Assembly (NCBI RefSeq): GCF_014650675.1
Contig: NZ_BMVK01000024.1
Location: forward strand, 1 to 64,000
Direction: 5' to 3'
DNA from: Streptomyces anulatus
Lineage (GTDB): Bacteria > Actinomycetota > Actinomycetes > Streptomycetales > Streptomycetaceae
Length of the DNA stretch: 64,000 nt
Under the pieces are notes generated by a model. It saw only the letters and a program-made list of their open reading frames with translations. It was not told the origin of the DNA and ran no database searches. This document shows, piece after piece, positions 1-7,114 of this stretch (position 1 is its first letter; the number at the start of each line of letters is the position of its first letter). Position numbers and translations under genes: made by a program.

Positions 1-708
1 CCGCGAACAGTGCGTACGCGAACACTCTCTGCAGGGTGGCGCCGGCGACCTTCGCCGCCAGCCGTTTGCCGTCCCAGGCTCCGAGGATCGCCGCTCCGGC
101 GAACGGGGCGATCACCTCCCATCGGAGGTGGTCGCCGGTTCCCGATCGGGCCGCGAGGGCGGTGAGGAGTTGACCGTGATGACCAGGAGGCTGGTGCCCA
201 CGGCCTGTTTCATCCGCAGGCCGAGGACGCCGACGAGGGCGGGCACGGCAAGGAATCCGCCCCCCACTCCGAGGAATCCCGTTACGGCGCCGAGCCCGGC
301 GCCGGTTCCGGCCGCCTTCGCGGGCCGCACCCCCTCCGCCGCCCCGGCAGCGGAGGGCCGGAGCATCCGCAGCGCCGCCAGGGCGGCGATCACCGCGAAC
401 GCCGCGGTGAGAGCCGTTTCGGGCACATGGGCGGCGGTTGTGCCGGCGAGGAACGCCGGCACAACTCCCGCAGCCGCGAACAATGTCCCGGCCTTCCAGG
501 CGACATGGCCGTCTCTCGCGTGGGCGTAGAGGGCGGTGGCCGATGTGGCGGTGACGATGATCAGGCTGGCCGTGGTGGCTGAGGCCGCTGAGAAGCCGAG
601 CAGGTAGATCAGTGCCGGAACCGCCAGAACACTGCCACCGCCGCCGAGCGCGCCGAGCGCCAGCCCGATCACCGTCCCGGCGACGAGGGCGAGGACCAAG
701 GTGTTCAC
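1..708 (-). pseudogene. TauE/SafE-family permease, frameshifted and cut by the window edge
   Basis: Membrane permease of the TauE/SafE (sulfite exporter, DUF81) family, which moves sulfite or other sulfur anions out of the cell. The GTG start at 708 overlaps the preceding rhodanese stop by 4 bases (GTGA), so the two are probably translationally coupled. The N-terminal half shows the family's glycine-rich motif (LALGALGGGGSVLAVPALIY) and a second copy (GFLGVGGGFLAVPALVG). After VITVNSS the frame is lost and stops at 112. If one C is added near 165-168 on the coding strand, the reading continues through NSLTALAARSGTGDHL and WEVIAPFAGAAILGAWDG to position 1, as in intact members. This is therefore a single-base deletion or a sequencing error. 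The 3' end lies outside the window. Confidence 0.75.
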
Positions 709-1079
709 GCTATCGAGCCGCCGTCGCCGCGCTCGTCGATCACCGGCAACCCTGCGGCGGCCCACGCGTTCATGCCGCCCTTGACGTCCACCGCGTCTGC
801 TCCCCGCTCGGCCAGGATCTTCACAGCCTGCTGCGAGCGGTGCCCGCTGCGGCAGATCACCACCAGGGGCAGCCCCCGCGCTGCCACCATCGTCGCACCT
901 GCGGCCAGGTCGGTGAGAGGAACGTGCACCGCGCCGGGAGCATGGCCAGTTCGCCACTCGGGCTCTTCCCGGACATCCAGCAGAACAGCTTCGGGGCAGC
1001 CCCCTGTAGTACGGGTCCACGCCTCGTTGACCGACAGGCGCTGTCCACTTCCACGGTGGAGGAACATCGACGGTGTCAC
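705..1079 (-). CDS. single-domain rhodanese sulfurtransferase
   Basis: A 124-residue cytoplasmic single-domain rhodanese (thiosulfate/persulfide sulfurtransferase). It has the usual LLDVREEPEWRTGHAPGA motif at about 33-50 and the active-site loop CRSGHRS with the catalytic cysteine at residue 76. GGMNAWAAAGLPV follows near the C-terminus. It lies between the MBL-rhodanese fusion upstream (56-base gap) and the TauE permease, which its stop codon overlaps. The order (persulfide oxidation, sulfur transfer, sulfite export) suggests a detoxification operon for sulfane sulfur. No signal peptide is seen. Confidence 0.88.
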   Translation of the reverse strand: MTPSMFLHRGSGQRLSVNEAWTRTTGGCPEAVLLDVREEPEWRTGHAPGAVHVPLTDLAAGATMVAARGLPLVVICRSGHRSQQAVKILAERGADAVDVKGGMNAWAAAGLPVIDERGDGGSIA

Positions 1080-1135
1080 CCTTCTTGTTGCTTGTCCTAG
1101 CTGATCCAGTTCAGTTCGACCGGACCTTCGTCGGT

Positions 1136-2494
1136 TCAGCCGGTAACGATGGTCAGCCCGGCCTCGGCGGCGGCGCCGAAGCCGTCGTCCACGGCGACCA
1201 CGTCCCGCCCGGCCGCGTCCAGCAGCGACGCGGCGATGCCCGCGCGCATACCGCCGGCGCAGTGCACCCAGACCGTGCCGTCGGGCACTTCGTCGATACG
1301 GCGGTGGACCTGGTGGACCGGGATGTGGACCGAGCCCTCGATCCAGCCCTCAACACGTTCGGACGAGCGGCGTACGTCCAGCACGACAATCCGGCCCCTT
1401 CCCTGACCGGCCAGTTCGGCGAACGTGGCACGCGGAAAGGACGCGGAGCTCTCGCCGGCGCGAAGCCAGTCCGCCGGGCCGCCGGTCGCGGCGGCCGCCG
1501 GGCGGTCGATACCGACGCGCACCAGCTCCCGCTGGGCCGCGGCAAGCTGCTCGGCCGACTCCGCGAGCAGGGTCACCGGCCTGCCCCAGGGGATCAGCCA
1601 GGCGAGGTACGTGGCGAGCTTGCCGTCCGCCTCGAAGTTGAACGACCCCGCGACATGCCCCTCGGCGAAAGCGATGCGGTTGCGCAGATCCACCACCCAC
1701 TCCCCCGCCGCGAGCCGCGCGGCGATGTCGTCGGGATCGGCGACGGCCGGCGCGGTGAGGTCCACCGGGGCCGGGCCGGCCGCGTTGGCAGGCCCCATGT
1801 GCGCGTAGTAGGCGGGCACGTCCTCCAGTCCCGCCAGCAGTTCGGCGACGAAGGTGTCCACCTCCACGGTGAGAGCCGGATTGGCCGCCTTCTCCTTGCC
1901 GATCGTGGTCGCCTCCCCGTCGGCCTGGGCGGACGAGCAGAAGCTGCCGAATCCGTGCGTCGGCAGCACCTCGGTCTCATCGGGCAGGGAGTCCGCGAGG
2001 CGGTGGGCGGAGGCGTGCTGGGCGCGGGCCAACTGCTCGGTGAGCCGCGGCTCCACGAGGTCGGGCCGCCCCACCGTACCGATGAGGAGGGAGCCACCGG
2101 TGAACGCGGCGACGGGCCGGCCCGCCTCGCTCAGCACGTACGCCGTGTGGTGCGGCGTATGCCCGGGCGTCGCTACCGCAGTCAGGGTCAGTTCCCTGTC
2201 GATGGTGACGGTGTCGCCGTCGGACACGGCGGTCCGGGCGAATGACACGTGCGCGTCGGCGGGAACGAGGTAGGCGGCTCCGGTGATGCGGGCCAGCTCA
2301 AGACCGCCGGTCACGTAGTCGTTGTGGATGTGCGTCTCGACCACATGGGTTATCGCCACACCACGCCGGGCCGCAGCGGCCAGCACCCGGTCGATGTCAC
2401 GGGGCGGATCCACGACGACCGCCCTCCGACGGCCGCCGGCGAGGTAGCTGCGGTTGCCCAAGCCCTCCAGCTCGATGGCTTCAACGAAGAACAC
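1136..2494 (-). CDS. metallo-beta-lactamase/rhodanese fusion, persulfide dioxygenase-like
   Basis: A 452-residue fusion. Residues 1-230 are a metallo-beta-lactamase fold of the ETHE1/persulfide dioxygenase group: metal-binding THIHND at 54-59 and the second histidine in ATPGHTPHH at about 108-116. Residues about 255-350 form a rhodanese-like domain without an evident active cysteine. Residues about 365-452 form a second rhodanese domain with the loop HCAGGMRAG, whose cysteine is the likely catalytic one. CstB-like enzymes of this layout oxidise low-molecular-weight persulfides to sulfite or thiosulfate and sulfide. It is the first gene of the leftward sulfur operon, next to the palindromes at 2520-2568. 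The exact substrate is inferred. Confidence 0.85.
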   Translation of the reverse strand: MFFVEAIELEGLGNRSYLAGGRRRAVVVDPPRDIDRVLAAAARRGVAITHVVETHIHNDYVTGGLELARITGAAYLVPADAHVSFARTAVSDGDTVTIDRELTLTAVATPGHTPHHTAYVLSEAGRPVAAFTGGSLLIGTVGRPDLVEPRLTEQLARAQHASAHRLADSLPDETEVLPTHGFGSFCSSAQADGEATTIGKEKAANPALTVEVDTFVAELLAGLEDVPAYYAHMGPANAAGPAPVDLTAPAVADPDDIAARLAAGEWVVDLRNRIAFAEGHVAGSFNFEADGKLATYLAWLIPWGRPVTLLAESAEQLAAAQRELVRVGIDRPAAAATGGPADWLRAGESSASFPRATFAELAGQGRGRIVVLDVRRSSERVEGWIEGSVHIPVHQVHRRIDEVPDGTVWVHCAGGMRAGIAASLLDAAGRDVVAVDDGFGAAAEAGLTIVTG

Positions 2495-2519
2495 AGGAGT
2501 CTCCTTCCGACGAGAAAAT

Positions 2520-2568
2520 TACCCCCGGGGGTATGTGGTTCACCGTAACACTCTTACCCCCGGGGGTA
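2520..2568. promoter_or_regulatory. two CsoR/CstR-type operator palindromes
   Basis: The 14-base perfect palindrome TACCCCCGGGGGTA occurs twice, at 2520-2533 and 2555-2568, with centres 35 bp apart. A run of Cs followed by Gs flanked by TA is the operator shape of the CsoR/RcnR/CstR repressors, which sense Cu(I) or persulfides. One copy sits just before each of the divergently transcribed genes (MBL-rhodanese leftward, DUF302 rightward). With sulfur-oxidation genes downstream, a persulfide-sensing CstR is the better guess. No csoR-like gene is present in the window. Confidence 0.7.
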
Positions 2569-2647
2569 TATTTCGGAGTGTGGCCCCCGCCACGCGCGAA
2601 CCGCGCCCGTCGGGCATTCCGATGACGTGAGAACGAGGTGGAGATCC

Positions 2648-3046
2648 ATGACCTACGACCGCACCGTGAGCGTCGAAGGCACGTTCGAGGAGACCGTGCA
2701 GGTTGTCCGTCGGGCCCTGGCCGACCAGGGCTTCGGCGTCCTTACAGAGATTGATGTACAGGCGACGCTGAAGACCAAACTCGGCCACGACATGGAGCCG
2801 TACCTGATCCTCGGCGCCTGCAACCCCTCCCTGGCACACCAGGCACTGGAGCTGGACCGGACGATCGGGCTTCTTCTGCCCTGCAACATCGTGGTCCGGG
2901 AGGACGGCGACCGAGTACTCGTGCAAGCCATCGACCCGGCGACCATGGTCACCCTGACAGGGATCGACGATCTGGAATCCGTGGCCGACGAAGTCACCGA
3001 GCGCTTGGACGCAGCGCTGGCGTCCGTCAGGACGTCACACTCATGA
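2648..3046 (+). CDS. DUF302 domain protein
   Basis: A 132-residue soluble protein with a DUF302 domain over nearly its whole length. Family-typical stretches are VRRALADQGFGVLTEIDVQ, LKTKLGHDMEPYLILGACNP, the LLPCNIVV segment and a C-terminal helix. The biochemical role of the family is unknown; members often neighbour sulfur, thioredoxin and metal stress genes, as here. The ATG at 2648 follows a GGTGGAG ribosome site. The gene is divergent from the MBL-rhodanese gene and probably shares the tandem palindromes as its operator. Confidence 0.85.
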   Translation: MTYDRTVSVEGTFEETVQVVRRALADQGFGVLTEIDVQATLKTKLGHDMEPYLILGACNPSLAHQALELDRTIGLLLPCNIVVREDGDRVLVQAIDPATMVTLTGIDDLESVADEVTERLDAALASVRTSHS

Positions 3047-3584
3047 CCGAGTCACCGTTCAAGCCTCCGCCGCCCTGAGCGGCACCGACAAACGCCTAGT
3101 CCGGCGGGCACGCCCTCCGGTCGGCTCTGGAGGCGGTCGGGACGCGTTCGGCACTGGATGGACCGCCGTCACCGAGAGCTCCACCCGCGTCTTGCTGGAC
3201 CTACTCGGCTGGAACGGGCGCATCCTTACCGCGAGCGGGCTGTCCGCCCGGCCCGAGATCCGAGCGGCTCGCCGACCTCACCGCCATGGCAGAGGCCGAA
3301 ACGTGTCTGTGTAAACCGGCGGGATGCCCGCATCTCGACGCGGCCAGGTCCACCACCAGCGGCATCGCCGTCACCCGTTCCCGCCTCCAACCACCGGCAC
3401 CTGGGACTGCGACCGGCGCGCCTCACCTACCGGTGGGCCCCGGTCCACGTGGGTCCCGAAGGCATCGCAGCCCGACTTCAGGCCCTCACCGGCAGCCCGG
3501 ACTCTCTCGAAGCCGCGGCGGGAGCACGTATCGATGCACTTCCTCCCTTCCCAAAGATAGGTGGACTTCGCCCACGAGCGCGGC
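3047..3584. other. 538-bp stretch without a recognisable gene
   Basis: No intact gene is convincing here. Short open frames run through it, for example one on the plus strand across 3158-3601, but none has a clear ribosome site or a family resemblance. The part at about 3395-3560 reads as plausible protein (RLTYRWAPVHVGPEGIAARL), so it may be a relic of a decayed gene. It sits between the sulfur module and the TcmP cargo gene and could contain a mobile-element boundary, but no copy of the terminal repeat seen at 14717-14746 was found in it. Confidence 0.5.
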
Positions 3585-4799
3585 TCAGTAGGCCACAGTG
3601 ACAAGGAGGTCGCGTACGTTGCCGACCCCATTGCAGGTGGTCTTGCCTTCCCTGAAGAGTTCCTTGATGGCCGCGCGGACGTGCTTCTCGCGGGCTTCGC
3701 CCAGTACACCGGCGAGGACTTCGGCCTGATAGTCGCCTACGACAAAACTGCCGTGCTTGTGCAAGAGGTCTTCCAAATTGGCACGGATTCTCTTGATCCA
3801 CCCGAGGCGGCGAGCCTCTTCCTCCTGCTCGAAGGTGTCGCCGGCGTTGAAGAGCATGCCCGGCGTCTCCGGGGGGAGGCAGGCGCGGCGCCATTCGACT
3901 TGTGCAAGGCTGGCGGCTTCGCCGAAGAGCCACAGACCGTCCCGGTGACGGCTGAAGTGGACCAGGTTGTATGCGACCTGAAGGTTCGCACGGTTGCGTA
4001 CTCCCACGGTCCATGAGCCCGCGCCGACTGCTCTGCCAACCCGTCGGGCGAAGCCTCGGGTGATACGGCCGACGGCCTCGGCATTGTCCGTGGAGTTCAC
4101 GAACTCCTCCCGCCACCAGTCCCCGCCGCAGGCTACGTCCAGAGCCCTTAGGGTGGCCGGCTTCCCCGGGGTGTTCTTCCTGCTGGTGAGGAGACCGCCG
4201 ATACGGCGTACCGCGTTGGCGTTGAAGTTGAGAAGGACTTCGGTGGGCTGTCGACTTGCGCGACGGCTACCGAAGATCCGCTCGGTAAGGGCCTCGAAGG
4301 TGATGCCAAGGCCGAAGGGGTCGAGGAAGGCGAACAGCGGGGCCCCCTGGGCTGCTTCCAGGACGTGGTCCAGGTGCCTTTCGACGCGGCCTTGCAGGGC
4401 GTGAGCGTCAAGGCCCTGCTCTCGGGCTTCTGCGACGAGCTGAGACAGGGACTGGAAGTTCTTGCGGTTCTTCTCGATGAAGTAGCAGTCGAGCTTACGG
4501 AAGTCCGCGATGGCGGCAGCAGACTCGAGGATAAGTGCCGGTGAGCCAGGGGTGCCGTCGTCGTAGCGCCCCGGCCCTGCGTATCCATCGAGGTAGACGA
4601 CCCGACCGTCGGGGGCGTACTTGCCGACCTTGCTGGCGAAGGGGACGACGTACTTGTCGAGGATCGCGTGCTTGAGGACAGCTGCGGCCTTCTTGCTGAC
4701 GAAGAAGGGGCTGGTGTCGTCCCGGACTTCCTCGCCAGCGGTTTCACCGCTCAGGTCGAGTACAGCGCTGTCGAGCGCTGCCTCATCGGCTCTTTCCAA
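3585..4799 (-). CDS. tcmP: three-Cys-motif partner protein TcmP
   Basis: A 404-residue protein of the TcmP family. Conserved pieces are the SPFFVSKKAAAVLKHAILDKYV region at about 31-52, VVYLDGYAGPGRY near 67-79 and FAFLDPFG near 156-163, which recall a nucleotide or SAM-binding Rossmann core. TcmP genes are known mainly as companions of the phage Gp37/Gp68 (DUF5131) proteins, and such a gene lies 91 bases upstream on the same strand. The start is a TTG preceded by GGCGGAG at good spacing. The function is not established. A two-gene modification or defence module carried by the neighbouring transposon is an inference. Confidence 0.85.
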   Translation of the reverse strand: MERADEAALDSAVLDLSGETAGEEVRDDTSPFFVSKKAAAVLKHAILDKYVVPFASKVGKYAPDGRVVYLDGYAGPGRYDDGTPGSPALILESAAAIADFRKLDCYFIEKNRKNFQSLSQLVAEAREQGLDAHALQGRVERHLDHVLEAAQGAPLFAFLDPFGLGITFEALTERIFGSRRASRQPTEVLLNFNANAVRRIGGLLTSRKNTPGKPATLRALDVACGGDWWREEFVNSTDNAEAVGRITRGFARRVGRAVGAGSWTVGVRNRANLQVAYNLVHFSRHRDGLWLFGEAASLAQVEWRRACLPPETPGMLFNAGDTFEQEEEARRLGWIKRIRANLEDLLHKHGSFVVGDYQAEVLAGVLGEAREKHVRAAIKELFREGKTTCNGVGNVRDLLVTVAY

Positions 4800-4890
4800 G
4801 ATCTCCGCCTCTCATCTCAGAACGTCTGGGACAAGTTTGCGGCGGGTGAACCCAGTGTGTATCGGTATTGCCGAGACCAGATCGGGCCGC

Positions 4891-5637
4891 TCACACAGTA
4901 ACGGGAATGGGCATCTGGTCCCAGGTTCGGCCGTCCAGGATCCGTCCGCCGGCCTTGGGCGTGTGACCGCCCCACTGCTTGAAGAAGAACGCGACGTTCT
5001 CTTCCACGCACAGATCGCGGATCTGAGCAGGCCAGACCGGGTCCATCAGCCGGTGCCGCGGTCCCGACTCGCCACCGGCGATCACCCAATGGATACGGTC
5101 GAGCTTCAGGCCCTCAAGCGGACCGAGAAGCGGCTCACAGGACAGAAAACGGACAGCAGCAGGAACCTGGCGCAGTTCATCCACCCTCGGCAGTTCCTTC
5201 GCGGTCTCCACCGAGACGCCCATCCACACGTTGGCCGGCCATTCCAGACGGTCCGCGACCTGCCGGAGCCGACGGGCCCGCTTGGTGAGGACCTGATAGG
5301 TGTGCTGCGGCGTATCCGCCATCACCTCGAACACACGACGCACGAAGTCCAGCGGCACTCGGGCGTGGAAGAGGTCGGACATGGAGTTCACGAACACCGT
5401 GCGAGGGCTCTTCCACCCATGGGGAACGTCCAAAGCGTCAGGGTGAACCGTGAGATCAAAGCCCGGCCCTGAGGTCCGGGGATCCCCATCATTCTGGTAC
5501 TTGGCGGCCCCCATGGCCTTCAACCGCTTCGCCAGAGTCAACGCGTAGCAGTTGTCGCACCCTGACGAGACGCGGTCGCAGCCCGTCGTCGGGTTCCAGG
5601 TCGCCTCAGTCCACTCGATCGAACTCCGGTCACTCAC
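4891..5637 (-). CDS. DUF5131 / phage Gp37-Gp68 three-Cys-motif protein
   Basis: A 248-residue protein of the Gp37/Gp68 (DUF5131) family. The N-terminus carries IEWTEATWNPTTGC and a cysteine cluster C20-x6-C27-x2-C30, close to but not identical with the radical SAM CxxxCxxC motif, so an Fe-S or SAM-radical role is plausible. TVFVNSMSDLFH, FLSCEPLLG and WVIAGGESG are family hallmarks, and FFKQWGG occurs near the end. The GTG start at 5637 has an AGGAGG site. It precedes tcmP in an apparent two-gene operon. Homologues are common on phages and mobile elements; the substrate is unknown. Confidence 0.88.
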   Translation of the reverse strand: MSDRSSIEWTEATWNPTTGCDRVSSGCDNCYALTLAKRLKAMGAAKYQNDGDPRTSGPGFDLTVHPDALDVPHGWKSPRTVFVNSMSDLFHARVPLDFVRRVFEVMADTPQHTYQVLTKRARRLRQVADRLEWPANVWMGVSVETAKELPRVDELRQVPAAVRFLSCEPLLGPLEGLKLDRIHWVIAGGESGPRHRLMDPVWPAQIRDLCVEENVAFFFKQWGGHTPKAGGRILDGRTWDQMPIPVTV

Positions 5638-5796
5638 CGGCTACCTCCTGTCCGGCCGTCCCCCAAGGACCGCGAGACAGTGAAGCGCCCTGGGGAACGT
5701 GGCACACGCCATCCAACCACCTTGATGAGACTGGGCCTTGGCCAAAGTCCTGTTCTTAGACATCATCTACGCTCAGGCATCCGTCCGAGAACCGCA

Positions 5797-6111
5797 TCAC
5801 GGCTGCCGGGCCCGGAGCGGAACAACTTTCGCGTTCGGCTGATCGAATCCGCTCGCGCAACTCCTGGGTTCTAAGAGCCGGTTGACGGCTCGGACAAGGG
5901 CTGGGACGTCGGCACGGAGCTGATCGAGCTCAGCGTTCTTGTAGGCGATCGTCTTCTTCAGTTTGGTGATCGTGGCCCGCTGACGGGCCTCGGCGTCCTG
6001 GGTGACACCGCCGTCGCATTCCCGCCGCTTCCCCCTCCCCGCCTTGGCGTCAACGGCCACGTTCCTGCGGAAGTAGTCCATCAGCTGTCGCGCAAGTCGG
6101 GTTGGCGTCAA
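5797..6111 (-). CDS. small coiled-coil ORF, possibly a transposon-gene relic
   Basis: Weak candidate of 104 residues starting at a TTG, with no clear ribosome site. The middle (ATITKLKKTIAYKNAELDQL) reads as a heptad-rich coiled coil like the C-terminal part of small transposon accessory proteins (DUF6262/TnpC type). The flanks look random and arginine-rich. It may be a decayed remnant. It lies between the DUF5131 gene and the start of tnsA on the opposite strand. Apart from it, 5638-6229 shows nothing recognisable. Confidence 0.3.
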   Translation of the reverse strand: MTPTRLARQLMDYFRRNVAVDAKAGRGKRRECDGGVTQDAEARQRATITKLKKTIAYKNAELDQLRADVPALVRAVNRLLEPRSCASGFDQPNAKVVPLRARQP

Positions 6112-6229
6112 GATGCGGAGTCACTCGTGCGTGTGAAGGGCGCTGATCTGGTCGAGCCATGGGCGCTGCTCACCGTAGCGTCGTGCTTGATCTTGGCGGA
6201 GGTTCTCGATGTGCTGAGGAGCGCTCGAC

Positions 6230-7114
6230 GTGCATATGAGAGATTTCGGGCCGAGTTCCGTCCGCCGGGTGCTGGAAGGACCACAGAGGGATACCTGGTC
6301 CGACTCCTGTCGCCTGGAGGATCTGGCCTTTCTGCATCGGGGATTCACCGAGTACGCGCACCAACTGGACCTGGACGAGCGGTGGGCCGAGCGCTGGACG
6401 ATGAGGTGGAAGTTCGGACCGGACGCTGCCGCCACGTACTCGGTGCGCGACCTCAATGAGGTGGACGTCTCACGCACGGTGCCGGTGCGTCGGTTCACTT
6501 GGCGGACCGACCAGCATCACCGGCCCGGGCTCGAGTACATGGTGTCCACGCGTCGGCATCACGGTTTTGAGAGCTTCGAGGAGGAGTGTCTGCTCCTGGT
6601 CGCCGACTTCGCCGCCGGTCTGCGTGAGGCGCTCTCGCAGCCGTTCCGGCTTCGTTTCTACGCGGGCGGCAAGCGGGTGGATCACACGCCGGACTATTTA
6701 CTGCTCACTGACTCAGGTCCGTTCGTGATCGATGTGCGGCCCGCGGGCCGGATTCGTCCAGAGGATGAGCTGAAGTTCGCCGCGACGTTCGAGGCCGCGC
6801 TGACCGCCGGAAGGCGCTACGGCGTGGTGATCGGTTGGCGTCGGCATGTATGGGAAACGGTGGACGCATTCTCCGCCGAGCGCCGACCGTTGACCAATGT
6901 GCTCGACACGCAGGACCAGCTGTGTGCGGCTGTATCCCAAGGGCCTCTTCTATTAGGGCACTTGGTCGAGCGGTGCTCCATTCCCGCAGTAGCCAGGGCC
7001 CATGCCCTCCACTTGCTGTGGCGCAGAGAGCTCGGTGCGGACCTCTTTGCACCGTTCGGCGACGCGAGCCTGATCCGGCTCGCGCCCGTGGGGCTTCGCG
7101 GGGTGCGGTCATGA
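6230..7114 (+). CDS. tnsA: TnsA-like heteromeric transposase endonuclease subunit
   Basis: A 294-residue protein resembling the TnsA endonuclease of Tn7-like elements, which cuts the 5' strands at the transposon ends beside TnsB. The restriction-like core is seen as an acidic helix (ESFEEECLLLVADF, residues 114-127), then HTPDYLLL with D155 and FVIDVRPAGRI with D168. The usual lysine of the PD-(D/E)xK signature is R170 here. The GTG at 6230 has GAGGAG at good distance; an ATG two codons later is possible. The stop overlaps the tnsB start by 4 bases (ATGA). A nuclease partner implies cut-and-paste movement. Confidence 0.78.
   Translation: MHMRDFGPSSVRRVLEGPQRDTWSDSCRLEDLAFLHRGFTEYAHQLDLDERWAERWTMRWKFGPDAAATYSVRDLNEVDVSRTVPVRRFTWRTDQHHRPGLEYMVSTRRHHGFESFEEECLLLVADFAAGLREALSQPFRLRFYAGGKRVDHTPDYLLLTDSGPFVIDVRPAGRIRPEDELKFAATFEAALTAGRRYGVVIGWRRHVWETVDAFSAERRPLTNVLDTQDQLCAAVSQGPLLLGHLVERCSIPAVARAHALHLLWRRELGADLFAPFGDASLIRLAPVGLRGVRS

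Noticed and set aside
3158..3601. A 147-codon plus-strand frame
   Set aside because: It has no ribosome site and no family resemblance, and its first part is arginine/proline-rich as random GC-rich frames are. It is reported only as a possible relic.
3775..3785. TTGGCAC as a possible second transposon end
   Set aside because: It is a single partial match inside the tcmP coding sequence, with no second repeat at 20 bp and no TGT terminus.
6095..6110. GGGTTGGCGTCAAG just upstream of tnsA as the opposite element end
   Set aside because: Only six bases agree with the terminal repeat and there is no pair; not better than chance.
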